A stretch of 64,000 nt of DNA from positions 496,001 to 560,000 of the forward strand of contig JAMXDE010000013.1 in assembly GCA_026770025.1 (NCBI GenBank). The letters run 5' to 3'. The notes below the pieces were generated by a model that did not search any database, was not told where the DNA came from, and saw only the letters and a program-made list of their open reading frames with translations. Shown in pieces: positions 31,613 through 43,024 of the stretch. Source of the stretch: Craspedostauros australis. Lineage: Eukaryota; Bacillariophyta; Bacillariophyceae; Mastogloiales; Achnanthaceae. The position numbers were made by a program, and so were the translations under genes. How positions within the stretch are numbered: the stretch's first letter is position 1; every line of letters starts with the position of its first letter.

Positions 31613-34600
31613 CTATGCACAATCCGACTTGTGCTGTCGCAACAGCATTTCGACCTTCTTGTTCGCGCCCCACCGTCTATATAGATTGATGGACTCCTCC
31701 AGATGCGCCTTCGCCTTCTCTATGTTGCCTCTGCGAGCATAGAAAGCAGAGTATCTCTCGTTCGCAAGGGCCTGGTCATGAATGCGCACCTGTCGCCGCG
31801 TCATTTGGATGGCCTCTTCGTATTGCTCGATTGCTTTCTTGTCTTGTTTCTTCAGAGAGTACTTTTCCGCATCCAGCAAAGCGATGTACGGGATGCAATT
31901 CGGATTGCCCTTCTTGGCCCACCTCTTCAGGATCTTCAAGAATGTGCGGGCGTGCTTGGTGTAGTAGGATGGTTTGCATTTGTGTGCCATCCCGAAGCAG
32001 CAGAGCGCACTATGGAACAGCCCCGGAGGCAGAGTGTAGCTGGATGGTAGCGCCTTGACCCAATCCAGGCAAGATTTGATCGCAAGTTCCGAGCTGATTT
32101 CATGCTCGCCAAAGTAGGCTGCGAGGCACACTTGCGACATACCACGACTCATGACGTGTAGGTCTGCCATTTGGTGGTTGGCTTCATACGCTTCGTTCTT
32201 TTTCGTTGTACGCGTCCCCAATCAATTGGGCTGTGTGGTTGGAGGCACCTCGAAGGTTCAAGACAAGCTGCCATAGCACGAGGGTCAGCTGGTATTGGAG
32301 GTTCTGCTGGAAGTCCTTCATGGTGCCGCTGTGAATCAACACATCTTCGTCCAGCGAGTCCAGCGATTTCCCTGTGTACAGGCCAAAGATGAGAGAGCCA
32401 TAGAGAGACCAAACACCAATTTCCACATCACCCATGGACATGCTCAGTCTGGAGGCTTCCAACAGTTGGTCGGTACCATGTTCATATGGGTGCGTCCAGT
32501 GACGAATACCGACATGGTAGCAGAACAGGACCTTGCCGTCCAAACTACGATCATATGATGCCTTGGTGATCTTCAGCGCCATCTCTCTACACTTGTGAGC
32601 CACATCGAAGCGCTCCAGTACACACACATCGAGGGCACCCTGGAAGGATAGGGCCGGTGCTGAATACATCGTGATTCCTTGTTTCAAGCTCCGCCTCAAT
32701 GCCTTCACGGTGACAACAGGCATCAAGTTCGGTGTTGTCAAGTATGCCACGGTACTCAGCTTGCTCAGTGTCTTCATCACTGCTTTGTGATGTTCGTCGC
32801 TGGACACTGACAGCGTGTCGATCATGTTCCTTTCCAACTGTCGAAGGGTTCCCTTGGTTGCCATCATGCCCCGAAGCACGTACACCACCCGACCGAAGGT
32901 TGAAGAAGGAAGATTGCGGCCAAGCTGCGACAGCAGGTCCAGATGCATCTCCGCAGCCCCTTCTTCCTCGGTCGTCTCTGTCTCCGATAACGATATGTCG
33001 ACCAAGACATGATGCGCACGGACCTTGCTCAGTATGTCGCAGTCCTGATTGACGACGGTCTTGCAGTACGATCGTGCCTTAGCGAAGCTGGCAGTCACGA
33101 AATGGCTCTCCGCTGCTGATGAGTACAGCTCCAGGCTCTCCTCCATCAATGTCTCCCAGTGATCATCGGGAAGGAGATCGATCGCCATGGCGAAGTACGA
33201 AGATGCTAGATGGAAGGCAGACGCATTCGCGGCCTTCTGCCCAGCCTTGTGGTTGAGCATGCTGATCTTCATGCGACGGTCCAGCTTCCGGTGGCTGGGC
33301 ATGAGATCGGGCCTCGTGTTGAGGAGGTTCGCGATCATGAAGATCTTCTTGTCGAGCTGATTCTCAGATAGCGCGTACAGCAGGATCTCTCCAACTCGAT
33401 ACTTGAGCTCTGCGAGCTGGTCTTCTGTGGGTATCATGGACAGCGCGGCTTCTTGGACCTTGTCATGGATGAAGGCGTATCGCACGGACTTGACCCGTCG
33501 TGCCCGCGTGCTCGTTTTCGTGCTGGGCGTCTGTTGGGAACCCCTATCGGCCAACGTGGAGCTTTGGTGATGAAACATTTTGACTTTCTCGAGCAGCCCT
33601 TCCGTGAAGAATGTCTGGAGCATGGCGATGATCTCATCCTCCTTGACGATCTTGGTGAGTTGGAACACCTCGCGGAAGAACTTGGAGTGGCTGGAGTGGA
33701 TGAAGAGGCCCGTGATGACTGCGCAGACGTGCGAAGTAGAGAACGTGGCTCCGAGGCAGGCCGCGATGGATAGTACCCAGTGCGTGGAGGCGGACTTTTG
33801 GAGTCTCATCTTCACTAGGTCCAGGATGTTGTCGCCCGCAGCCGCAGATCTGCAGGTGATCTCGTTGACATCCCAGGCCCATGCTGCCGCATGGCTGGCG
33901 TCATTCGTGACTCCTGACACTTCTGGGAGTGTCGCCGCTGCTGTTGCGGGCGGCGTCGGCGGTGTTGGCAGATGATTCTGGGTGATGAGACCGTCCGTGA
34001 CGAGTGAGTCAAGGTACTGCTGGATGAAGAACATGTTGCCAGCCGTCTTCTCGTGCACGATCTCTGCCAGCGGCATCAAGTGCGCAAGCGATGGTTCAGC
34101 TTCGGAATGATCGGGATGATCACCTTCAGCTTCCTGATGCGAAGATACCTGAAAGAGTCGCTGTAGATACGCAGCCACTTCATCCACGCTCAAGTCCTCA
34201 ACAGTGAGCTTGATGATCCGAATGGATCTCTCTCGCTTCGATTCTTCCAATGATACCAGCGTCGCCTTGAGAGCCTGATTCACATCCAGCATGTTGGAGC
34301 GATACAGGCCGATGATGGTCGATGAGGCACTGCAGCTGTCCACCAACCAGGATTGGATGAGGCCCAGTGATGCTCGATCGGCCCACTGCAGATCATCGAT
34401 GACTATCACGACTGGACAGTAGCTGCAGAGTATCTGCATGAACCTGCGTAGTACGTAGGTGATTCGTTGTGTGTGGCTCTTGTAGTTGACGGAAGATCAT
34501 CCGCCCGCTAGACGGCTGAAGGTTGAGGCAGAGATGGAAGCATCAGAAACGTCATGCAGTGATGGTGGCGAAGATACTACGGTCCCGAGATTCATTCCGC

Positions 34601-35374
34601 CAGCGGATTGGCGGGACGTTCTCAGAGCCATGATGGTCTCGATATTTGGAATGACACTGGAGAGCAGCTGCGGATCCACTGCTGTCAATCCTTTCGACAC
34701 TAACGATGCGAGCGTCCGTTTCTTGAATTCGGAGCCCTGGTTTCGTGCTTGATGTCCTGCCGAGGCTTTCATTTCTGCATTGGCCCTGTTGGCCACTTGC
34801 TAGCACAGTTCCATCATGGCTTGCTGGAGTCCGGCGTAGGGGACGCTCTCCTTCTTGGAAGCCAGTTCGCATTTACTGGTTGCGAAGAAGCCACGAAAGG
34901 GTGTTTCCCCATCGGTGGCATGCAAGATTGGGTACCTGGATCTGAGTTTTCCGATGCTGCCGCTGCCGGAGCCAACAGACTCTCTCGCACATGTCGGACG
35001 TGAGCTGACTTGCCGCTTCCTGATTGACCAGAGATCAGCACCAATGACCGGGTATGGTTTTGGACTGCGGCTGATGTTGGCACTTGTGCTGCAGCTCGCA
35101 GTGGTGATGGATTCTCCGTCTTTGCATGGCTCTTGCTGCTGCCGTTGTCGCTGCTGCTGCTGCTGCTGCTGCTGTCGGTGGCGCTTTGGCCAAATGCGGC
35201 GATTGATGCCTTGGCGTCGCCGGGTGCAGACTGTTGGCCGAAAGACGCTGGCTTCCTGACCTTGGCGGACGCTTTTTGGATAGCATGGCGCAGGATGCGG
35301 ATCTCTTTGTCCCGCCCCACCAGACCGACCTTGTCGAACGCGAGGTGCGTTGCTACGTTTGACTCTGTTGACAT
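31613..35374 (-). pseudogene. STAND-type ATPase with TPR-like helices, broken in four places
   Basis: The gene would start at ATG 35374 (MSTESN...). It carries VGLVGRDKEIRIL and a Walker A GQSGSGKS (35005-35020), then a Ser-rich insert. The family's SKCELASKKESVPYAG helix follows, then Walker B IVIDDLQWAD (about 34400) and a long TPR-like helical array ending at 31613. This is the arrangement of the AAA_16 ATPases found with kinases or histidine kinases; here nothing follows the TPR part. Four breaks occur. The frame changes between 34894 and 35004. There is TAG at 34800-34802 and TGA at 34497-34499. There is one extra T in a T5 run at 32199-32203; removing it in thought joins GDAYNEK to NEAYEANHQM. 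The second stop could instead be removed by a roughly 102-base intron. It may be a decaying gene or a poorly assembled one. Confidence 0.7.
35133..35180 (-). repeat. CTG/AGC trinucleotide run coding poly-Ser
   Basis: Imperfect CTG triplets on the + strand read as a Ser run on the minus strand, within the ATPase gene. Confidence 0.85.
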
Positions 35375-36234
35375 TGTCGACGTAGAATGGATGCAGTGCT
35401 GTTCTGTGTTTGCTTCTGTGATTGCTTCTGTGATTGTTGTAAGCTTTTGAAGTGTTGTCGAGGTGTTGCCGCGGGTGTTGTCGGAACTGTGAAGTTGGCG
35501 TGATGTTGTGGGATGGAGAGAGACAGATTGCGACCACAGCGCCTCCACCAGGAATCTTGTGTGGCCGTTCCGCCAGTTTTGGTCATGCTTTTTGTCGTTT
35601 GTGAATGTCGAGACTTCTCCAAACATGTTGGGTGTTCCCACTGTGGGACAGCCCATGGGGGCTTGTTCGCCACAGCTGTTCGGGTTGTCTGGCTGGTTGC
35701 CTGAATGCCATGATAAATCGTAGTCGCGGCTTTAGGATGGTGGTTGTGCTAGTACTCGTATCGCCTGTTGCTTCACTTTGATGTTACCTTGGCTTCTCTT
35801 GTTCAAGTGTTAAAGAGAGAGAGAGCAATGTCCTTCGTTCGATACATGTCGGGAGGGCGTTTGGCGGCCTTTCATGTTTTCGGTTCGGACTTGTTTGTTT
35901 GTTTCTTTGTTTGTGTTGATGAACGTGGAGATGAGGACATCGACCCATGACAGTTTCGCACCGAGCACAGCGCCATTGTCGCACTTGTAGGCAGTCCCTT
36001 GTCTCCCTGTCGCTGAGGTCCCCAGCCAACGAAACCTATCTACAACACCATAGTACTCGTTTGCGCGAGCTAGCCTACTCTACACCGATTTCATAAACTT
36101 CTCATTTATTCACTGATGTGGACATGTACCTATGTGGTATTCATGAGTGACCAAGGCTGCACTCCACAGGCGTTCTTCCCGCGCAGCATGGCCATCATCA
36201 TCATCATCATGCTGTCAATCCCAATTCAGGAGCC
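35375..36234. other. Intergenic with GA and CAT microsatellites
   Basis: A GA run lies near 35813-35825 and a CAT run near 36189-36212. The ATPase frame stays open upstream to an ATG at 35656, but those residues look like leader. No gene seen. Confidence 0.5.
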
Positions 36235-37191
36235 CTACTGACTCATGATCGAGTTGTTCTGCTTCTCGATTGCTGTTTGAAGATCCTCGATGGATACGGC
36301 CTTGGCGTTGTCGGATGTTGGCAGGCACAGCTGGTTGGTGTTAATCGCAAGCACGAGCTTCTCGAGCTGCTTTGAGAATGAGATCTTGCACGAGACACAA
36401 CCATCGCCACCTTCGCATGTCTTCACCGTCGACATTGGCGATGGCACGGCCTCTGGTTCTTCTTTCTTCTCGTCCACCTTTTCAACGGTGACAGCACCGA
36501 CCTTGGGTGTAGACGACGGTTCCACCTCGCACGGCTTTGGAACGATCTTGCCCTGCTGGATGAAGGTTCGAACGTCCAACGTGACGCGTCCATGATCGAG
36601 AGTCTTTGGCAAGCCCAAACGAAAGACGGATTCTTGACCGGGCGCTTCCGCCACGCTGACTTCCATGGTATGAAGTCCGCGTTGCAGAAGGTACTTATGG
36701 TCCATGTCGGCCAAGAGCTCGCTCCAAAGATAGATGGATAGTTCTTCGGTCGTGGCATGAACGATCGGCAACATGGCGCAATCGGCCTTGGGGAAGAGGA
36801 ACTTGGCACCATCTTCGCACTCTAGCGAGACGGTGGCATGCCCGCCATCAACTCCTTCATCCACGTTGACTTTCATGACGTCAGAGTACATGGGGCAGAG
36901 AAAATTCTCGTTCAATCTCTTGCAGATGCGCTTGACGGATTGCTTGACATCGCCGAAATCGATCAAATATCCGTCATGGGAGATATTCCGTGCTCCCAGG
37001 AGTCGCACGGAGACGGCGTAGTTGTGACCGTGCAAGGCCTCGCGGAATCCCCTGAAGGCAACGAAGTGGGCAGCGTTGAACTTGAATGCCTGCTTGCAGA
37101 CAAACACCTCGAAGTTGGTGGTAACTGATCCTGTGCTGGGGAATGCGGTGACCTCGCCGAGGCTTGTATTGCTTGCGTCGATAGATGTCAT
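36235..37191 (-). CDS. 6-pyruvoyl-tetrahydropterin synthase-like protein
   Basis: A single exon of 318 residues. The fold signature is FKFNAAHFV followed by LHGHNYAVSV; His42, His54 and His56 should bind zinc. YLIDFGDVKQSVK and TTEELSIYLWSELL follow, also as in the family, which makes pterin precursors of tetrahydrobiopterin or queuosine. Canonical animal enzymes carry a catalytic Cys just before HGHNY; here that loop reads GFREAL, so the Cys is absent at that place. About 120 extra residues follow the core: an acidic linker and a tail with GDGCVSCKISF and a predicted helix. It is about twice the usual 140-150 residues. The substrate is uncertain, and a non-canonical pterin reaction is possible. 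The stop is TAG. Confidence 0.82.
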   Translation of the reverse strand: MTSIDASNTSLGEVTAFPSTGSVTTNFEVFVCKQAFKFNAAHFVAFRGFREALHGHNYAVSVRLLGARNISHDGYLIDFGDVKQSVKRICKRLNENFLCPMYSDVMKVNVDEGVDGGHATVSLECEDGAKFLFPKADCAMLPIVHATTEELSIYLWSELLADMDHKYLLQRGLHTMEVSVAEAPGQESVFRLGLPKTLDHGRVTLDVRTFIQQGKIVPKPCEVEPSSTPKVGAVTVEKVDEKKEEPEAVPSPMSTVKTCEGGDGCVSCKISFSKQLEKLVLAINTNQLCLPTSDNAKAVSIEDLQTAIEKQNNSIMSQ

Positions 37192-38032
37192 GATTTGCGT
37201 TCAATCTGATGTTGTTGTGTTGTGAGTTGTTGTTGTGCTTGGAATTGCTTTTTTATGTGATTGAGATGAGCGCCCGAAAGTTGCGCAAGGTCGAAGTATG
37301 GTGGATGGCCCGCAGGTTAGCGTTTGCATCTGTTGAGCTTTTCCCATAAAACAGACGCACTGTGCACTTTGTCGACGGGTGCGTACGACTGATCGTCTCT
37401 CTTCCTGTGAGAACATTGTATGATGGCGGCTGGTCACCATGTGCCATCTTCGTCCCCATTTGTTTTCATTGTCTCGTCTTGTGATCAGTGCATGGCGTCG
37501 ATCCGCGTGTCCCTTCCTATCTGTATGACTACTTGTCTTGTGTTGGTTGTACCACTCGCGGAGTCATTGTTGTTCTTTGATCGTTCACTGGTCGACGCAA
37601 CGGGGCCCAAATGGTCATCACAAAACTGCAAAACCGAATTTCATTGTGGCTCTTTTCGGTCTGTGCGTAGTCGGTCGATTGGATGAGAAAACAAGGCGCG
37701 GATTGGTGTACAGGCCAAACAGGTGCCACAAAGTGGTGGAAGAATATCTCTAGATCTACAACAGTAGAATGCTCTCGACCGTTGGAGCAATCCAGAGCAG
37801 AATAATCCAGAGCAGAGGAGAATATTCCGGAGATTGTTCTACTCTGCGCACTTCAGACTGTTGGCTTGGCACTTTACAGCATCTTAGCTGTAGAACGATG
37901 CTGCAGAGTGCACCATCACGACACTCCAAGACATATCGATGTCTACGAATCTTTACGACAGGCCTCTGTTTCTTCTTCATGCTCGTGCACCTGCCGCCAC
38001 CGATACTGCTGCTGCTACTGCAGTGGTGGCCC
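37192..38032. other. Intergenic
   Basis: Upstream of the pterin-synthase-like gene and downstream of the dehydrogenase gene. It holds no supported gene. A short CCAGAGCAGA direct repeat lies near 37791-37814. Confidence 0.5.
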
Positions 38033-39688
38033 TCATTTCGACGGAAAATACTTGCCAGGATTCAGTATGTTCCGCTCGTCGAAGACGCGCTTCATCCGCA
38101 GCATCATCTCCAACGTTGCCGCTTTCCCTTCATCTGCGCCGTACACTTGGTGCATATAATCATTCTTGCACTGTCCCAACCCGTGTTCGGCAGAAATAGA
38201 GCCACCAAACTCCAGCGCTTTCTCGAAGATGTACGGCTCAAGAAGATTCAACAAGCCAATTTCCTTTTCGAATACGCCCGGCATCACGATGTTGGTGTGG
38301 ATGTTTCCGTCCACCACGTGTCCCCAATTGACGACTTCGACGGGGTCATTCCAATTGGCCTCCAAGTACATTCGCATGTGATCCACGAAGTCTTGGAACT
38401 GCGGGATCGGCAACGAGAGATCGTATTTGTACACGTATCCGAGCGATGCAACCGTGGGCGAACACAGTTCGCGCAAGTGCCAGCATTCCTCCGCCTGCTG
38501 CAGATCCTGAGCCAAGATCCCATCATCGATCCTGTCGTCGTGCTTCTCCAAGAATTTCTCCATCTTCTCCATATCGTGCTCGGCGTTGGATCCATGCGTT
38601 TCCAACAAGACAGTGAATGGCGCGTCGATGCTGGGGAGGCGTTTGTCACCGTGCTCCTGCAGCACCATTTCCACTATGCCCTTGTCCATGTACTCGAATG
38701 CTGCCAGTATGTCATTCAGTTCCGATTTGGCCGATTGCAGCAGCGCCACCACGTCCGCGTAGGTTCGACATGACAGCAGCAAGACTTGCCGGCTGGCAGG
38801 ATAGTGGCGCGGGCAGTGCAGCGCCACCTTGGTGACGACGCCCAGCGTCCCTTCCGATCCGACGAACAGCTGCCGCAATTTGTAGCCTGTGTTATTCTTC
38901 ATGTTCAGATTCATCATGTCGAGGACGGTGCCATCCGCCAGCACGGCTTCCAAACCCAGGATGTTGGCCTGCAGGCTGCCGTACCTCCAGTAGTAGCTCC
39001 CGCCCGCATTCGTAGCGACGGTGCCGCCGATGCAGCAGCTGCCTTTGCTGCCAAGATCCAAGGGCAGCACGAGCCCAGCATGGGATCGCGCGTAGTCTTG
39101 CAGGTCCTGCACGATGCATCCCGCATCGCACACCAACACGGAGGCGTTGTGGATGCCGTGGATGCGATTCAGCTTGGTGAGGTTGAGAACGATCTGCGGC
39201 GTTGCATGTTGGGCAGGTACGCTGCCGCCAACCAGGCCCGTGTTGCCGCTCTGCGGTGTCACGCCGATGCGGTGCTCATGGCAGTACTTCAGTATGGACG
39301 ACACCTGCTGCGTCGACGTGGGGAACACGACAGCGAGCGCATCGCCGCGATATTGCTGCAACCAATCGGTTGTGTAGGATTCCATGCCATCAGGATCGGT
39401 GAGGATGAGGCTGCTGGTGTCGCCGTTCGTGCTGACACTTGCGGCATTGGTATCGCGGCTGGAATTCAGCAGGCCCGTCAAAGACTCGATTATTTGCTGT
39501 CGCTGCTGTGGAACCAATGATGATGATGATGATGGATCTGGTGCTGAACCTGCTGTTGTCGTGGCGTGACGGGAGGTCCTACCTGCGCGTGTGATTCGAC
39601 ATGACTGCTGAAATGGAATGGACGTTGATGAATGCAAACGACATCTCGCATGACGTGCGAACAGATCGATGAATTTGCGGCGTACCAT
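38033..39688 (-). CDS. D2HGDH: D-2-hydroxyglutarate dehydrogenase (FAD-linked)
   Basis: A single exon of 551 residues from the first ATG (39688). The FAD-binding PCMH domain covers roughly residues 110-290, with VTPQSGNTGLVGG, LDLGSKGSCCIGGTVATNAGG, YGSLQANILGLEAVLADG and LFVGSEGTLGVVT. The C-terminal oxidase lobe carries WGHVVDGNIHTNIV and ISAEHGLGQCK, where the conserved His and Glu bind the carboxylate, and ends NILNPGKYF. The first 60 residues are Arg/Ser-rich and fit a mitochondrial presequence. The enzyme oxidises D-2-hydroxyglutarate to 2-oxoglutarate, passing electrons to an electron-transfer flavoprotein. D-lactate dehydrogenases share the fold; the close run of motifs favours D2HGDH. 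Confidence 0.9.
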   Translation of the reverse strand: MVRRKFIDLFARHARCRLHSSTSIPFQQSCRITRAGRTSRHATTTAGSAPDPSSSSSLVPQQRQQIIESLTGLLNSSRDTNAASVSTNGDTSSLILTDPDGMESYTTDWLQQYRGDALAVVFPTSTQQVSSILKYCHEHRIGVTPQSGNTGLVGGSVPAQHATPQIVLNLTKLNRIHGIHNASVLVCDAGCIVQDLQDYARSHAGLVLPLDLGSKGSCCIGGTVATNAGGSYYWRYGSLQANILGLEAVLADGTVLDMMNLNMKNNTGYKLRQLFVGSEGTLGVVTKVALHCPRHYPASRQVLLLSCRTYADVVALLQSAKSELNDILAAFEYMDKGIVEMVLQEHGDKRLPSIDAPFTVLLETHGSNAEHDMEKMEKFLEKHDDRIDDGILAQDLQQAEECWHLRELCSPTVASLGYVYKYDLSLPIPQFQDFVDHMRMYLEANWNDPVEVVNWGHVVDGNIHTNIVMPGVFEKEIGLLNLLEPYIFEKALEFGGSISAEHGLGQCKNDYMHQVYGADEGKAATLEMMLRMKRVFDERNILNPGKYFPSK

Positions 39689-40294
39689 CACTGAATCCAG
39701 TTGATGGGAGGTAGGTGGTGTCCTGGTACTCTACTATATCGCTGCCTTCTCTATCGTTCTTGAGTTGTGATGGGTGTTGGTTGTATGGCGGGGCAATGCT
39801 GATGGGTGTGTGCGTGTGCGTGCGCTGACGCTTTGGGAGATCTTTGCCCACTTTGGCGAATTGCGCGAGTTCGCTGATGCCCAATTCTCTGGAACACCAT
39901 AGAACAAATTTCAGAGACAGAGTAGTCGAATGGATCACAGCGACGAACGGTTGCAAAAAAAACGGAAAGACGGAATGACCGACCAGGTCTTTTCGGCTCG
40001 CATGTCTGGCAACAAGGAGTTTCTCGGCCATTCTGCTCATCTGTTGCTCCAACAACAAAACACGCACGGCACGGGACAAAAAGTCAACAGCAATCCATCA
40101 GAGGAAGGATCCTCGACTCGCTTTCGTCTCATCTCATCTCACCTGACTTCGCTGCCGCTGCATCCGGCACCACGTACTCTATCACATTGCATTCTGGAGT
40201 ACATACTACTCTACGAGACCGGGTATTCTGAACCTTCACTACGCAACATATCCAATTGCTATCCGACGACTGCAAGCATCAGATCCATCGCAAC
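39689..40294. promoter_or_regulatory. Divergent upstream region of D2HGDH and the FkbM gene
   Basis: The 606-bp gap separates two divergent genes and should contain both promoters. A frame at 39579-40079 on the minus strand has no domain and overlaps this region. I name no element. Confidence 0.45.
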
Positions 40295-41206
40295 ATGGGG
40301 CGTCGAACAACGATGAAGAAGCCAGCTGCGGGGGTATCGCGCAACTCGGTTGTGATCGTGGCACTGATCCTCTTCGCCGCAGTGCTCGTAACACAACTCC
40401 AGTCCGCCAACTTCACAAACGACATCGCCGCGGTCGATCGAGCAGCCTCCTCCATACGTGCTACCCAAGATGCAGTCGCAAAGGTAGCGCCGCCCAAGAC
40501 ACAAGCAACTCGATGCCAACGGACGCTGCCAGCACATCTCCACAAGGCGCAATCGGAAGAAGACAAGATGCTCCTAAAATGGTTTAAAAATTTCTGCGGG
40601 GGCACCTACATTGAGATGGGAGGTCTGGACGGCGTTGAGTTCAGCAACTCTCACGTCTTCAACAAAGGACTGGGTTGGAAGGGCGTGCTCGTCGAAGCTG
40701 ACCCTCGCAGCTACAAGCAACTGGTGATCAATCGTCCCAACGAAATCGCCACCGTTCACGCAGGCGTCTGCTTGGACGAGAAGGATCTGCACTACGTACT
40801 CAGTGGAGGTCATGCCGCTGTCTCCGGCTTCTTGGAATTCGCGACCAAAGAGTTCAAGAACATGCACTGGACGCAACAAGTCATCGATAAGGCCCTCATC
40901 GTGAAGTGCCGCCGGCTGGACAAGATCCTACAGGAGACCGTGGGCAAGTCGTTCTATTTCGACTTCTTCTCGTTGGATATTGAAGGCGCCGAGCTGCTGG
41001 CGTTACAGTCCCTCAACTTCGATGAGTACCAATTCGGCATCATTGTCGTCGAGGCGGACGGAAAAAGCAAACTCAAGGATGATTCCATCAAGGCTCTTCT
41101 GGGACGTTCCGGGTATGACTTCATTCACAACATCAATCGATCGAACTGGTTCATCAACAAGAACTTCGATCTCATCTACCAAGATGTCGTGTACGAGAAC
41201 CCGTAG
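40295..41206 (+). CDS. FkbM-type methyltransferase with membrane anchor
   Basis: The start at ATG 40295 (MGRRTTMKKP) gives 303 residues; a TTG further upstream is unlikely. Residues 18-35 form a signal anchor (VVIVALILFAAVLV), so the catalytic part should lie in the lumen. The domain shows GGTYIEMGGLDGVEFSNS with the glycine-rich SAM-binding loop, VLVEADPRSYKQL, FDFFSLDIEGAELLAL and FGIIVVEAD, as in the FkbM family. Its members O-methylate sugars or small acceptors. The acceptor here is unknown. A single membrane pass plus a methyltransferase fits glycan methylation in the Golgi. The stop is TAG. Confidence 0.85.
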   Translation: MGRRTTMKKPAAGVSRNSVVIVALILFAAVLVTQLQSANFTNDIAAVDRAASSIRATQDAVAKVAPPKTQATRCQRTLPAHLHKAQSEEDKMLLKWFKNFCGGTYIEMGGLDGVEFSNSHVFNKGLGWKGVLVEADPRSYKQLVINRPNEIATVHAGVCLDEKDLHYVLSGGHAAVSGFLEFATKEFKNMHWTQQVIDKALIVKCRRLDKILQETVGKSFYFDFFSLDIEGAELLALQSLNFDEYQFGIIVVEADGKSKLKDDSIKALLGRSGYDFIHNINRSNWFINKNFDLIYQDVVYENP

Positions 41207-43024
41207 GACACAATATGACCCGCTGCAGCGAAAGGTTACACCAAAGCCGGCGCCGCATCACGGATCGGGTATCTAACCACACATCATACCTTCCACCTCA
41301 CTCACTCGGCAAAGCGATAGCACTACGACCTGCAGATGACGGAAAATGCGTCGCGCGATAACGCTAGTTGTACAGCCTGCGCGAAATGTAAAATGGGGTC
41401 ACGATGGCACTAGTTGTAGAGTTTTGGCCCCTTGTTGCCACTGGTTTGCTTGCTTTTGGGAGCAACGGCGATTGTACATTTAGAGCTATTTTGTGTTTCG
41501 TCTCTCTGATCCGTCTCCTACGTCACAGGGGACGGATTCTACGTTATGCAAAACGAGTCACAACAGAGTAAGAGACATTGTGTGACTCTTCCTCCCCAAG
41601 ACAACATGATGACTGCACGCAGCAACACCAGAATGCGCCACGCCCTGACAGCCAACAGCAGTCCGCATTGACCGATCTCACAGTGGAAGCCAACAGAATC
41701 CAATCGTCTCGGAATTCGACGAAGGGCATCGGCGATCTGTATGACGCAGACGAAACAGCAGCAGCACAAGCTGCTGCTGCTGATGCCAGTGCTGACCATC
41801 CCAAATGCAGAGGCACATCCTTCCTCACCATCAATCCAAGCGACATCAATATCGTCAACGATGACGAGCTGGATACCAGTGCTGCGAATAGTTGCGAACT
41901 GCCAGAGGTACCAGCGCAACGCTATATATCTCTAACAGTAGTGACACCCGTCGACCAATCAGAAATTTCCACATTTCTTACTTTTTCCGTTCCAAACGGA
42001 AATTCTGGTCAAAATTCCATTGTGTCAATTTTGCGTCACATTTCGGGTCGCAAGAACAGTTTTCCCGTCAATCCCAGTTCCAACATGTCGCGGAAATGAA
42101 TTTCTTGCCAAGATGAACCACTCTGTCCAATCAGGACAGACTTCGGTCTTGGGTCCAATAAATATGGAACCGTCCCCAACCTTCTCAAGTGAATACAATC
42201 AATCGTGCAATCGTTCGACTCGCAACATCGTGAGGAGTTGCACCCTACAACATGGCGTATCGCAGTGTTTGTTTTCTGACTTTTGCAAATCTGAACCCAC
42301 GCAGAAACACGCACATTTGTCGTGTTATCTCCGTGCTATATTCTATCTGCAATCGCATGAGACCTGCAAGTTTCCTCTTATGCTCACAGTTCCAAGATCT
42401 CAATCTTTGGAGCTTGTCAACATCCTTCCATACGAATAATCACAATAATCAAACAATCTCCTCACCAACAACAACGATCTGATCACTCTACGTTTTCGGT
42501 GTGGTACCCTACGACCCATCTTCGATTTCGTTCTAACAAGAGGGGATGGATGCCAACAGCATCCAAGAATTGACCCTCTGCAACACGTTCCGTGGTTCCG
42601 CGAACTACACAGTCCTTCGTCGATGCCAATGCTGTCAATTTGCGATGGGCATGTTGCATATTACCCACCGGGCAATTAGTAGCGATCCTTTTGCTCTGTT
42701 GCTTGTGCGAAGCGGACAGTGGACTGCCATGTGCCGCGCCACAATGCCAATGCACCACCATGCACCACAATGCAATAGAATCTGACGCCTTGGTACCCAC
42801 CCCTTCCTCTTCATCGTTGCTTTGCAAACGAAAACACAACCATACAAACACGTACTTTCGCATCATCCGAATCGACGCAATGATTCGAGTAGATGATGAT
42901 CTCATCAAGGCAACACGGAGAGACAACTGGGTGGATCCATCTTTGGTCATCACACCAAAGACTCAAGATTTCATGAAGACGATCGAATCCTCAGTCCGTT
43001 TCAGCAGTTTGGTGGAAGATACCG
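41207..43024. other. Accessory stretch without a supported gene
   Basis: Several medium frames exist, for example around 41578-42099 and 42592-43089. None starts with a convincing ATG or shows a domain. The sequence reads as non-coding or as decayed gene material. Part of the 42.6-43.0 kb frame could be an upstream exon of the small gene at 43025. Confidence 0.4.

Noticed and set aside
34780-34800. A 21-base intron (GTGCTAG...CAACAG) removing the TAG in the ATPase gene
   Set aside because: Too short for known spliceosomes of this kind, and the same gene has other breaks that it would not fix.
37769-38773. 334-residue plus-strand frame
   Set aside because: It is antisense to D2HGDH and shows no domain.
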